Below, piece after piece: positions 15,535 to 22,977 of a stretch of 26,241 bases of DNA (positions are counted from its first letter, which is position 1; every line of letters starts with the position of its first letter). This DNA comes from Amoebophilaceae bacterium UBA1467. GTDB taxonomy: Bacteria; Bacteroidota; Bacteroidia; Cytophagales; Amoebophilaceae. Under the pieces are notes generated by a model, which had not been told where the DNA came from, did not search any database, and saw nothing but the letters and a program-made list of their open reading frames with translations. The stretch lies in the NCBI GenBank assembly GCA_002325615.1, contig DCSL01000020.1, positions 1,585-27,825 of the forward strand, given 5' to 3'. Made by a program: the position numbers and the translations under genes.

Positions 15535-16221
15535 TTATTGCTGATGCCTCGCGTTGATCGCCTTGAGGCGTGCTGTGTGTTTGAGGGCTTCTCCATACTG
15601 TATGGCATCTGGAAATTCCTGAACAATGCGTTGATAGCAACCTAATGCTGCTTTGCAATCTGTGTTGGCCTCATAGGCCAGTGCGGCTTTGGCCAGATAG
15701 ATGGGCGTAAATACCTTGTTAGGTCGGTAGTTCGCAGCTTTTGTATAGTATTGAACAGCTTTTTCGTATACTTTTTGTGTTGTGAGTGCATCGCCTATAA
15801 GTGCCCAGGCTCGAGCTTGGAGAAGCAAGTCTTTAGCCTTGAACTTAGTAAGATGTTGTATAGCCTTAGCATAGTCTTTCTGGTGCATATAACTTACACC
15901 AACATAAAAATGAGCGAGGTTAGCAGCTTGTGTAAAGCGATACTCTTTGGTAATATCTAGCAAGCCTGCGCACGTTCCGTCGCCATGCAGCGCCTTGTCA
16001 AACGCTTCTTGTTCGAAGTAGTAGACAGCCTGAAACATCTCGCTTTGAGCTATGTCGTTTTGTTGGCGTTGGTAATACTTAAAAAAGAAAACTCCACCGG
16101 TGCCCATGAGCATCAGTAGGCCTACTATGTATAATCGCCGTTGGTGTCTTTTTATGCGCGTTGCCATTTGCTGGATACCATCAGTAGCTGTTGAAAGTGG
16201 TTTGAAGGGTTTTTGAGTCAT
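15535..16221 (-). CDS. Membrane-anchored TPR protein (YfgM-like)
   Basis: A 228-aa protein with a basic cytoplasmic N-terminus (RIKRHQRRLY), one membrane helix (about 30-47) and a soluble tetratricopeptide region (about 55-220). The repeats are visible as NLAHFYVGVSYMHQKDYAKAI, ARAWALIGDALTTQKVYEKAVQYY and PIYLAKAALAYEANTDCKAAL. Bacteroidota carry a conserved family of this layout; the best general comparison is YfgM, an ancillary SecYEG subunit, but that function is not demonstrated here. The expected topology places the TPR domain in the periplasm as a protein-binding scaffold. The gene lies 25 nt after pdhA and 26 nt before glmS on the same strand, so it is probably co-transcribed with both. 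Confidence 0.85.
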   Translation of the reverse strand: MTQKPFKPLSTATDGIQQMATRIKRHQRRLYIVGLLMLMGTGGVFFFKYYQRQQNDIAQSEMFQAVYYFEQEAFDKALHGDGTCAGLLDITKEYRFTQAANLAHFYVGVSYMHQKDYAKAIQHLTKFKAKDLLLQARAWALIGDALTTQKVYEKAVQYYTKAANYRPNKVFTPIYLAKAALAYEANTDCKAALGCYQRIVQEFPDAIQYGEALKHTARLKAINARHQQ

Positions 16222-16246
16222 AATAGTTGAAGGACTAGCGCAGTGG

Positions 16247-17293
16247 TCAACTTTTCAGGAATGGATAGTCTTTTTGGGCATATACATCTTCGTAAGTTGC
16301 TGATGGCTGGGGAAACGCGGCGGCATCGGCAAAGGCCACAGCATCGGCAACCTGTTGTTTTACTCGTTGATCAATCAACCCCAAGTCCTTTTCGTCGGCC
16401 ATCTGCTTTGCTAAGATAGCAGTGCGTACCCTTTCAATAGGACCTTGTTGCTTGTAGGCCTCCACTTCTTCTTTGGTACGGTACTTGGCTGGGTCAGAGA
16501 TAGAGTGCCCTTTGTAACGGTAGGTCTTGAGTTCTAATAAACTGGGTAAGCCTTTTCTGGCCTTTTGAGCAGCTTTAGCCACGGCACGGTGCACTGCGGT
16601 TACATCCATCCCGTCTACAGATTCAGAAGGCATATCATAGGCAGTACCCAGTTTGTAAAGTTCTGTGACGTTGGAACTCCGTTGTAAAGAAGTACCCATG
16701 GAATAGCCATTGTTTTCAATAGCAAAAATAACCGGCAGTTGATAGAGCATGGCCAAGTTCAACGCTTCGTGAAAAGCTCCTTGGCGCACGGCGCCATCAC
16801 CCATAAAGGTGATGCACAGGTTGGTTGTCTTCTTGTATTTCTCTGCAAAAGCAATGCCCACGCCCAGGGGAATTTGTCCACCTACAATACCATGGCCGCC
16901 AAATAGATGGCGCTCCTTATCAAACATGTGCATAGAACCGCCTTTTCCTTTGGAGATGCCGGTAGCTTTGGCAAATAGCTCTGCCATGATGTACTGCGGA
17001 GGCGTGCCCAGCGCAATAGGGTGAGCATGATCGCGGTAGGCAGTAATGTACTTATCTTCTTTTTCCAGGGCAGTGACCGCGCCGGCAATGCAGGCCTCTT
17101 GTCCATTGTACAAGTGACAAAAACCTTTGATTTTCTGTTGCCCATAAAGCTGGCTGGCTTTTTCCTCGAATTTCCGCATGAGCAGCATCCGTTCGTACCA
17201 GAACAGATAAGTCTCTTTTGAAAAGTCTTCTAACAACTTTACTTTCGGCTTAGCGAGCGGCCTCACAGCAGTAGGGTCTGTTACGATCTCCAT
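16247..17293 (-). CDS. pdhA: Pyruvate dehydrogenase E1 component, alpha subunit
   Basis: The E1-alpha subunit, with E1-beta, decarboxylates pyruvate using thiamine diphosphate and feeds acetyl-CoA production. From the ATG at 17293 (348 aa) the conserved blocks are GFCHLYNGQEA (His60), AYRDHAHP, the glycine-rich GKGGSMHMF, and the thiamine-diphosphate/Mg motif beginning GDGAVRQGAF (165-174) and ending ENN (193-195). The loop YRYKGHSISDP is also present. An ATG at 17341 would add 16 residues (MFLVSFAPVYCHYIDR) with no family counterpart, so the later start is preferred; it leaves a 62-nt divergent gap to recF for promoters. The beta subunit and E2/E3 genes are not in the window, so the complex is encoded at separate loci. 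First gene of the pdhA - TPR - glmS group. Confidence 0.96.
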   Translation of the reverse strand: MEIVTDPTAVRPLAKPKVKLLEDFSKETYLFWYERMLLMRKFEEKASQLYGQQKIKGFCHLYNGQEACIAGAVTALEKEDKYITAYRDHAHPIALGTPPQYIMAELFAKATGISKGKGGSMHMFDKERHLFGGHGIVGGQIPLGVGIAFAEKYKKTTNLCITFMGDGAVRQGAFHEALNLAMLYQLPVIFAIENNGYSMGTSLQRSSNVTELYKLGTAYDMPSESVDGMDVTAVHRAVAKAAQKARKGLPSLLELKTYRYKGHSISDPAKYRTKEEVEAYKQQGPIERVRTAILAKQMADEKDLGLIDQRVKQQVADAVAFADAAAFPQPSATYEDVYAQKDYPFLKS

Positions 17294-17355
17294 ACGATCT
17301 ATATAATGGCAATAGACAGGTGCGAAGCTAACCAAAAACATCCAAAAAGGAACTG

Positions 17356-18477
17356 ATGCTGCTTACAAAACTGCGGTGCGCACACTTCAAAAACCACACC
17401 GCCGTTGAGCTGACTTTTGCAGACCAACTCAACTTTATCGTAGGCCCTAATGGAGCAGGGAAGACCACGCTTTTGGATAGTATCCACTACCTTTCTTTGA
17501 CCAAAAGTGCCTTTAATCCCATAGACACCCAGAACATCCAGCATGGCCATGAGGCTTTTGCTGTGGAGGGGAATTTTGTCAAGCATAACAGGCCTTGTAC
17601 TGTACAATGCATCTTTCGGAAGAATGGCGGCAAGTATTTCAAAAGCAATGACAAGCCTTACGAAAAGCTGCGTGACCACATTGGGCTTTTTCCGGTTGTG
17701 TTGACAACACCGTATGATATGGACCTGGTCTGTGGGGGGAGAGAGGGCAGAAGAAAGTTTTTTGATATGCTCCTTTGTCAGTTAGACAGGACCTACTTGA
17801 ACACCCTCCTACAATACCAACACCTATTGAAACAACGCAATAGCCTGTTGCGACTGTGCCAAGGAACAGGACAACTGGACCAGGATTTGCTGGCTTCTTA
17901 TGAGCATCGGCTGCTGCCATTGGGCAAGCACCTGTTTATGGCCCGCAGAGCTTTTATCCAAGAATTTGCACCGAATTTTCAAAAGTACTACCAGTACTTT
18001 GTGGCTGCCTCCGAAGAGGTACAATTGATCTATGTTTCAGAAGTAGCGTCTCCTGACTTTGAACAAAAGTTCCGCAATAGCTTACAGCAAGACCTGTCCC
18101 TGCAACGTACTACCCAGGGCGTCCATCGAGATGAAGTACATTTTCTCCTGAATGGCCATCCCCTGAAAAAGATAGGCTCCCAAGGACAGCAAAAATCGTT
18201 TATCATTGCGTTGCGACTGGCGCAATTTGAGTGCATGCACAAAGCCCTGCAGCTAAAACCGCTACTGCTCTTGGACGATATCTTTGACAAGATAGATGAG
18301 CAACGCATTGATCGGTTGGTCCAACTTATAGTCCAGCAGCACTTTGGCCAGGTATTCATTACAGATGCCAAGGGAAAAAGTAGTGCTGCCATCATGCAGC
18401 AGGTCAAGGCCGACCGAGCCCTGATCAAAATGGATCAAGGCAGGCACCTAGCAGAGGGAATAGGTTATGAATTGTGA
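17356..18477 (+). CDS. recF: DNA replication and repair protein RecF
   Basis: RecF is an SMC-like ATPase that, with RecO and RecR, loads RecA at single-strand gaps and stalled forks. The 373-aa product is full length. The Walker A motif GPNGAGKT is at residues 30-37, the signature region VHRDEVHFLLNG...GSQGQQKSFIIALRLAQ is near 255-290, and Walker B LLLLDDIFDKID is near 303-314. The ATG at 17356 is supported by AAGGA six nucleotides upstream, one of the few plausible ribosome-binding sites in this window, and by the conserved LLTKLRCAHFKNH N-terminus. It is divergent from pdhA and followed by a terminator-like pair of hairpins. recO and recR are not present here. Confidence 0.97.
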   Translation: MLLTKLRCAHFKNHTAVELTFADQLNFIVGPNGAGKTTLLDSIHYLSLTKSAFNPIDTQNIQHGHEAFAVEGNFVKHNRPCTVQCIFRKNGGKYFKSNDKPYEKLRDHIGLFPVVLTTPYDMDLVCGGREGRRKFFDMLLCQLDRTYLNTLLQYQHLLKQRNSLLRLCQGTGQLDQDLLASYEHRLLPLGKHLFMARRAFIQEFAPNFQKYYQYFVAASEEVQLIYVSEVASPDFEQKFRNSLQQDLSLQRTTQGVHRDEVHFLLNGHPLKKIGSQGQQKSFIIALRLAQFECMHKALQLKPLLLLDDIFDKIDEQRIDRLVQLIVQQHFGQVFITDAKGKSSAAIMQQVKADRALIKMDQGRHLAEGIGYEL

Positions 18478-18496
18478 AGGATAGGTGGCATATTTG

Positions 18497-18549
18497 GGGC
18501 TTTATGCCCTTGGAAGCTTTACGCTGCTGCGGCGCAAGGTTTTACTTTT
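18497..18549 (+). terminator. Tandem hairpins with T-rich tail after recF
   Basis: GGGC/GCCC around TTTAT (18497-18509) is followed by a second stem, CTTT-A-CGC paired with GCG-C-AAGG (18517-18539), and then TTTTACTTTT (18540-18549). The order stem then T-rich tract, 20 nt after the recF stop, fits intrinsic termination before gatC. Confidence 0.5.
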
Positions 18550-18601
18550 ATTAATCTAGTAACTAATAACGGTGTATTGCAGCCGTAAAAAATATTTCGC
18601 C

Positions 18602-18889
18602 GTGAAGATCAACAAGCCTTTGCTGCAAAAGATGGCCCACTTGGCCCAGCTTGAGGTAGATGTGCACAATGAAGAAACTCTACTCGAAGACTTGAACAAA
18701 ATTGTTACCTGGATTGAAAAGTTGAAGGAATTAGACACAACTGGCGTCAATCCACTTGTCACCATGACGTTGGAGCACAATATCTTCCAAGAGGACATCC
18801 CCCAGGCATCCTTGGCGCACGAAAAAGGACTGGCTAATGCGCCTAGCAAAGACTCTAACTATTTCAGAGTGCCCCAAGTCAAAGAATAA
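18602..18889 (+). CDS. gatC: Asp-tRNA(Asn)/Glu-tRNA(Gln) amidotransferase subunit C
   Basis: GatC is the small stabilising subunit of the GatCAB amidotransferase, which converts misacylated Glu-tRNA(Gln) or Asp-tRNA(Asn) to the correct amide. From the GTG at 18602 the product is 95 aa and aligns over the full family: INKPLLQKMAHLAQLEV, LEDLNKIVTWIEKLKELDTTGV, PLVTMT, and the C-terminal APSKDSNYFRVPQVKE that contacts GatA. A GTG at 18572 would add ten residues (VYCSRKKYFA), giving 105 aa, but the added residues have no family counterpart. gatA and gatB are not adjacent, as is common in Bacteroidota. The next gene starts 26 nt downstream on the same strand. Confidence 0.93.
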   Translation: MKINKPLLQKMAHLAQLEVDVHNEETLLEDLNKIVTWIEKLKELDTTGVNPLVTMTLEHNIFQEDIPQASLAHEKGLANAPSKDSNYFRVPQVKE

Positions 18890-18915
18890 CCTCCACCACG
18901 AGCAACCATGACCGT

Positions 18916-19974
18916 ATGAAGCCACGTTCGGAAACAGCATTTAGAAAGCTGAATATCAACAGAATATGGCTCCCTGTGCTACTAGGCATCGGTGTTGTCG
19001 TTTATCTATTTGCCAGTGATGATAATTTCAGTTTAGCCGATCTCAGCCTTATTGGCCAAGCCGACTGGCGTTACATGCTTTTGACGTTGTTGGCGGTCGT
19101 GGTGCGGGATTTAGGCTACATATATCGAATCAGAGTATTGACAAAGGCCGATCTGAGCTGGCTGAGTAGTTTTTACATCATTGTACTTTGGGAGTTCTCC
19201 TCGGCCGTTACCCCTTTTGCGGTGGGAGGAGGCGTGGTGGCTATTTTCTTACTACTCAAGGAAGGCATCAATTTAGGTAGGTCACTAGCCTATGTGATCA
19301 TCACCTCTATTTTTGACAACCTGTTTTTTATTGGGGTGACTTCGCTAGGTCTTTTTGGGGTCTATGATTCCATATTTGCAGATATATCTGTCTTGAAAAG
19401 CAAGCTCAGCGGAAGTCTCAAATTTATATTCTGGTCCAGTCATGCTGCGGTATCCGCTTACACACTCATTATGCTTTTGGCCATATTTGTGCGGCCCAAG
19501 TTCTTCAGGTGGGCCTTATTAAAAATCACTAGTATTGGCTTTCTGAAACGATGGCAACAGGCTGCCCGTAGACATGGCGACGACCTTGTCCTAGCATCAG
19601 AGACCTTACAAGGTGAGGCATTTTCTTACTGGCTAAAGGTGTGGGGAACCACTTTAGTGACTTGGGCGGCACGCTATTTGATTGTCAATCTGATCATTGC
19701 TGCTTATGTGCATCTGAACTTTGTAGACCACCTCGTTATCTTAGGTAAACAAGTCATCCTGTGGACCATCATGTTGGTTTCTCCTACACCGGGCAGTAGT
19801 GTTACCGCAGAATTCTTTTATAAGCAGCTCCATAAAGCTGTTTTAGGGGAGTATACCCTGATTACCGGTGTGCTTTGGCGAGTGCTTACTTATTACTTCT
19901 ACCTTGCTCTTGGTGTTGTTTACCTGCCCCGTTGGATCAAGCGGGTGTTTCCTGCCAGAGGAGTAAGTGAGTAA
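18916..19974 (+). CDS. UPF0104 / lysylphosphatidylglycerol synthase TM-region family membrane protein
   Basis: A 352-aa polytopic inner-membrane protein with about eight hydrophobic segments. It matches the LPG_synthase_TM (PF03706, UPF0104) pattern: FSSAVTPFAVGGGVVAIFLLLKEG early in the protein and a late LVSPTPGSSVTAEFF block, where the small-residue and proline-rich loops are the family hallmarks. Relatives include the flippase half of MprF and many stand-alone proteins of unknown role thought to move lipids or lipid-linked precursors. There is no soluble aminoacyl-transfer domain, so it cannot be a full MprF. The ATG at 18916 lies 26 nt after gatC, so the two may share a transcript, although a functional link is not obvious. 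Confidence 0.88.
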   Translation: MKPRSETAFRKLNINRIWLPVLLGIGVVVYLFASDDNFSLADLSLIGQADWRYMLLTLLAVVVRDLGYIYRIRVLTKADLSWLSSFYIIVLWEFSSAVTPFAVGGGVVAIFLLLKEGINLGRSLAYVIITSIFDNLFFIGVTSLGLFGVYDSIFADISVLKSKLSGSLKFIFWSSHAAVSAYTLIMLLAIFVRPKFFRWALLKITSIGFLKRWQQAARRHGDDLVLASETLQGEAFSYWLKVWGTTLVTWAARYLIVNLIIAAYVHLNFVDHLVILGKQVILWTIMLVSPTPGSSVTAEFFYKQLHKAVLGEYTLITGVLWRVLTYYFYLALGVVYLPRWIKRVFPARGVSE

Positions 19975-20013
19975 TCAATACTTCTTGTTTTTATAAGGGT
20001 AGATTAAGCTTGC

Positions 20014-20430
20014 TCATACATTGATTTCAGGGAAGAAGAACTTGGCTTCTATGGCAGCCGTTTCGTCTGTATCAGAACCATGTACTGCATTGGCTTCGAT
20101 AGATTTGCCGAATCTTTCTCGGAGGGTGCCTGCTACGGCTTGGGCCGGGTCTGTGGCGCCAATGAGTTCTCTAAAGTCAGCGACAGCATTTTCTTTTTCC
20201 AATACCATAGCTACTACAGGCCCTGTAGACATGGCTTGGCACATCTGCTCATAAAAAGGACGGTCTTTGTGTACTTGGTAGAATAGCCCTGCAATCTTTG
20301 GGGTGAGGTGGACAAGCTTCATAGCTCGGACGCTAAACCCGGCTTGTTCTATCATGTTAATAATGGCCCCAATGTGGTTGTCTTTTACTGCATCGGGTTT
20401 GATCATGGAAAAAGTTACTGTTCCTGTCAT
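20014..20430 (-). CDS. ndk: Nucleoside diphosphate kinase
   Basis: Ndk equalises the nucleoside triphosphate pools by passing a phosphate from ATP through a phosphohistidine. The 138-aa product has the usual length and motifs: TFSMIKPDAV at the N-terminus, HKDRPFYEQM, the substrate loop GATDPAQAVAGTLRERFG, and the active-site block NAVHGSD with His117 as the phosphorylated residue. The start at 20430 fits the family. The gene lies 56 nt after pheS on the same strand and converges with the UPF0104 gene with a 39-nt gap. In a bacterium that may import host nucleotides, Ndk would redistribute the phosphate among them (inference). Confidence 0.98.
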   Translation of the reverse strand: MTGTVTFSMIKPDAVKDNHIGAIINMIEQAGFSVRAMKLVHLTPKIAGLFYQVHKDRPFYEQMCQAMSTGPVVAMVLEKENAVADFRELIGATDPAQAVAGTLRERFGKSIEANAVHGSDTDETAAIEAKFFFPEINV

Positions 20431-20486
20431 TGCTTGTTAGTTGAGTATAGATTTAAAAGTAAGATAAAAATTGGCCAATCACAGGC

Positions 20487-21494
20487 TCAAAACTGCTTCA
20501 GAAAGCTAAGGTCATTTTCTGTAAACAAGCGCAAGTCATTGATCTGGTACTGCAGCATGGCAATGCGCTCAATGCCCATGCCAAAAGCGAAGCCTGTATA
20601 CACTTCTGGATCAATGTTGCAGTTGGTCAATACTTGAGGATCTACCATGCCTGCGCCCATGATCTCTACCCAGCCTGTATACTTACAAATATTGCAGCCC
20701 TTTCCCTTACAAAGCCTACAGTCGATATCCAGTTCTGCACTAGGCTCTGTGAAAGGAAAATAGGATGGCCTAAAACGTAGCTTGGTATGGTTGCCAAACA
20801 GCTCTTTTACAAAGTAAAGGAGGGTTTCTTTGAGCTCGGAAAAGCTCACACCTCGGTTGATGTAAAGTCCTTCTATCTGATGGAAAATACAGTGAGCACG
20901 CGCCGAAATAGCTTCATTCCTGTAAACTCTTCCTGGCGCAATGGTCCGTATAGGCAATGGCTGACCCTCCATCACCCGAACCTGTACTGAAGAAGTATGC
21001 GTTCTCAAAGAGCGGTGAGCAGCAACAAAAAAAGTATCCTGCATGTCCCGCGCTGGGTGGTTATCAGGAAAATTGAGGGCTGTGAAGTTATGCCAGTCAT
21101 CTTCAATCTCTGGTCCTTCAGAAATATTAAAGCCTATTTTTTCGAATAGTACTATAATGTCGTTGCCAATGCTTGTTAGGGGGTGTAAGCTACCTAACGT
21201 ACCGGCAGGCGGTGGTAGCGTTAGGTCTTCTGCTGGCTGTTCTGTTGTCTGACTTGCTCTATTTACCTGTTCAATGAGCAGCTCAAATTTCTCTTGGGCA
21301 GTTCTTTTAAGCTTGTTAAGCACTAGGCCCAATTCTTTTTTTTCGCCTGGTCCAACCTTTTTCAATTCAAAGAAAAGCATTGCAATAATGCCCTTTTTGG
21401 CAATAAACTTCTGGCGAAATGCTTCTAGCGTTGCTTGGTTGTTGGCTTGGAAGTGCTCAATCTCGGCATGTAGTGTTTTGATTTTCTCAAGCAT
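20487..21494 (-). CDS. pheS: Phenylalanyl-tRNA synthetase alpha subunit
   Basis: PheS forms the catalytic core of the (alpha-beta)2 enzyme that charges tRNA-Phe. The 335-aa product is complete. An N-terminal coiled coil (about 1-85) binds tRNA. The class II catalytic domain follows, with HPLTSIGNDI, the stretch GFNISEGPEIEDDWHNF, NFPDNHPARD, motif 2 around GRVYRNEAISARAH, and motif 3 GFAFGMGIERIAML. The cysteine-containing insert CRLCKGKGCNICKYTGW is a normal part of many bacterial PheS proteins. pheT is not adjacent, as often in Bacteroidota. It is divergent from the small lipoprotein gene across 172 nt and is followed by ndk. No T-box or attenuator leader was recognised upstream. Confidence 0.97.
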   Translation of the reverse strand: MLEKIKTLHAEIEHFQANNQATLEAFRQKFIAKKGIIAMLFFELKKVGPGEKKELGLVLNKLKRTAQEKFELLIEQVNRASQTTEQPAEDLTLPPPAGTLGSLHPLTSIGNDIIVLFEKIGFNISEGPEIEDDWHNFTALNFPDNHPARDMQDTFFVAAHRSLRTHTSSVQVRVMEGQPLPIRTIAPGRVYRNEAISARAHCIFHQIEGLYINRGVSFSELKETLLYFVKELFGNHTKLRFRPSYFPFTEPSAELDIDCRLCKGKGCNICKYTGWVEIMGAGMVDPQVLTNCNIDPEVYTGFAFGMGIERIAMLQYQINDLRLFTENDLSFLKQF

Positions 21495-21666
21495 GTTGAA
21501 AGTCTATCATGACAGCATGAAATTAGGATGGTCCCCTGCCCTTATCATGCTTTTTTCCAAATTTAATCACCAGCATCTATACTATAGCGTTGATGAATAA
21601 TCTTTTCCTTGTTGTCACACGGATGATTTTATACATTGTGCTCTGGGCCATGTTTGCATAAGTAGT

Positions 21667-21996
21667 ATGAAAGGCGTGTACGCTAAGCTAGGAGTTAATC
21701 GGGTGATTGGATCCTTTCTTTTACCAGCTATGTTAGTCGGGTGCCTTGCTATACCCGCTGATAAGCCCAATAATGCTAGGTCCGAGCAAGCAAGCTGGTT
21801 GTTGATGCAGGATCGTGCTCACAAGCAAAAGCTATATTTACACGAGCGACGAGTATCTCTGGAAAATAGGCTAGAGCGTGTTCATGCTGAACTGCATGAG
21901 GAACTGAAAAAGGAAAATCCGGATGGGGCCAAGCTCCGGAAGCTACGAAAAACTATAGCAAAGCTGAAAGAATGGATAAGTGAGTACAAAAGATGA
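21667..21996 (+). CDS. Small predicted lipoprotein with C-terminal coiled coil
   Basis: I do not recognise this 109-aa protein as a named family. It has a basic start, a hydrophobic stretch and a lipobox LVGC, so cleavage before Cys26 and lipid attachment are expected. The mature part (26-109) is strongly charged and helical: RRVSLENRLERVHAELHEEL followed by a lysine/arginine-rich segment, consistent with a coiled coil. Codon use and the signal sequence support a real gene. It is divergent from pheS and well separated from lptC (299 nt). Possible roles are an outer-membrane tether or an adaptor, but this is speculation. Confidence 0.7.
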   Translation: MKGVYAKLGVNRVIGSFLLPAMLVGCLAIPADKPNNARSEQASWLLMQDRAHKQKLYLHERRVSLENRLERVHAELHEELKKENPDGAKLRKLRKTIAKLKEWISEYKR

Positions 21997-22068
21997 GATA
22001 AAAAAATAGGTGAAGGTGTTACCTAGCGGAAGTTATTAAGAACTCAGTTGAGGAGGGAAAGTATGTTA

Positions 22069-22084
22069 TTAGAGAATTTTCTAA
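22069..22084 (+). terminator. Weak hairpin followed by T-rich sequence
   Basis: TTAGA/TCTAA with a 6-nt loop is followed by TAGTTTTATTTTG, 72 nt after the lipoprotein stop. The stem is AT-rich and short, so it is only a candidate terminator. The rest of the 299-nt gap before lptC shows no gene. Confidence 0.25.
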
Positions 22085-22258
22085 TAGTTTTATTTTGTGA
22101 AAGCCTTTAGCAAGGGATCGCCACAGGGAGAGAGAGTATAACTTTGAGAGAAAAGCTGTCATTGGGTATAATATTGGTAAGGTAAGGCGGCAAGCAACGT
22201 AAGAAGGTCGCTCTGATTACGTCCACACCGCTGCTTTCTAAAATCTGCACATATACGA

Positions 22259-22270
22259 TTAACATGTTAA
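22259..22270. promoter_or_regulatory. 12-bp palindrome upstream of lptC
   Basis: TTAACATGTTAA is a perfect palindrome ending 25 nt before the lptC ATG. Its position fits an operator, but a single AT-rich 12-mer can arise by chance and no second copy was noticed. Confidence 0.2.
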
Positions 22271-22295
22271 CCTAAGTGTTTCAGCTGTTCGACTA

Positions 22296-22820
22296 ATGAA
22301 AAATAAACATTGCTTTTGGGCATACTTTTTTTTCGGGATAGCCTTCGGGTTTACCCCTGAGAAAGATCGAGCCTATGGCATTCCCACCCTAGAGTCCTCT
22401 CATATTGAGCTCCTCTGCAGCGAACACGGGGTTGTCAAGTATAGATTATTTACTGACAAGGCGTTGCACTATGAAAATGGTGATAGGACCTATCCTGAAG
22501 GAATTCATATAGAGTTTTATGAATCCAACAAAGAGGTGTCAGCGACAGGAAGAGCTAATAGCGGTTATTTTTTTGCCGAAAAAAATGTTTATGCATTCAG
22601 AGGTGATGTAGAACTCAAGAGCTTGCGTGATACAAGACAACTGAATACAGAGGAGTTACATTGGAGTCCTGAGACTGAGACATTTTACACGGATAAGTTC
22701 ATCAGAATAGAAACTGAAGAAGAGCTGCTCACGGGTGCAGGCTTAATAGCTAAGCAAGACCTTAGCTATTATAATATCTCAAAGCCTCAAGGCCTGTTAA
22801 ATGTAAAATCGATCAAGTAA
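22296..22820 (+). CDS. lptC: LptC-like LPS export periplasmic protein
   Basis: A 174-aa protein with an N-terminal hydrophobic segment (about 7-19) and an LptC-type (PF06835) beta-jellyroll domain (about 35-165). The family pattern is seen in VKYRLFTDKALHY, TYPEGIHIEFYES, ATGRANSGYFFAEKNVYAFRGDVEL, LNTEELHWSPETETFYTDKFIRI and LTGAGLIAKQDLSYYNI. LptC passes lipopolysaccharide from the LptBFG complex to LptA. The pairing with the downstream CNNM/CorC gene is usual in Bacteroidota. No lipobox cysteine is evident, unlike some Bacteroidota LptC proteins. Whether this lineage makes LPS cannot be judged here; if it does not, LptC may carry another lipid. Confidence 0.82.
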   Translation: MKNKHCFWAYFFFGIAFGFTPEKDRAYGIPTLESSHIELLCSEHGVVKYRLFTDKALHYENGDRTYPEGIHIEFYESNKEVSATGRANSGYFFAEKNVYAFRGDVELKSLRDTRQLNTEELHWSPETETFYTDKFIRIETEEELLTGAGLIAKQDLSYYNISKPQGLLNVKSIK

Positions 22821-22867
22821 CCTGCTAGACCACTTGCGCTTCATCATGAGTTTTTGCTGCAATACAA

Positions 22868-22912
22868 ACGGTAAAAGAGGAGCTTCGCGACCGTTGGTAG
22901 CTCTTTTATACC
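22868..22912 (+). terminator. Imperfect hairpin between lptC and the CorC-like gene
   Basis: GGTAAAAGAG (22870-22879) pairs with CTCTTTTATACC (22901-22912) with a 2-nt bulge, giving a long stem with A-rich and T-rich arms that could terminate in either direction. An alternative stem, ACGGT/ACCGT (22868-22872 and 22890-22894), uses overlapping bases. It lies in the 157-nt gap upstream of the CorC-like gene. Confidence 0.35.
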
Positions 22913-22977
22913 TGGAGCCTTCTAGCAAGATATCCAGCAAAAATATAGCCCTTAAACTCTCCCAGTAGGGTGAAAAT

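Noticed and set aside
17294..17341. 16-residue N-terminal extension of PdhA
   Set aside because: It does not resemble the family and would consume most of the divergent promoter gap to recF.
21495..21666. T-box or phenylalanine attenuator ahead of pheS
   Set aside because: No T-box consensus, leader peptide or terminator/antiterminator pair could be recognised on the minus strand.
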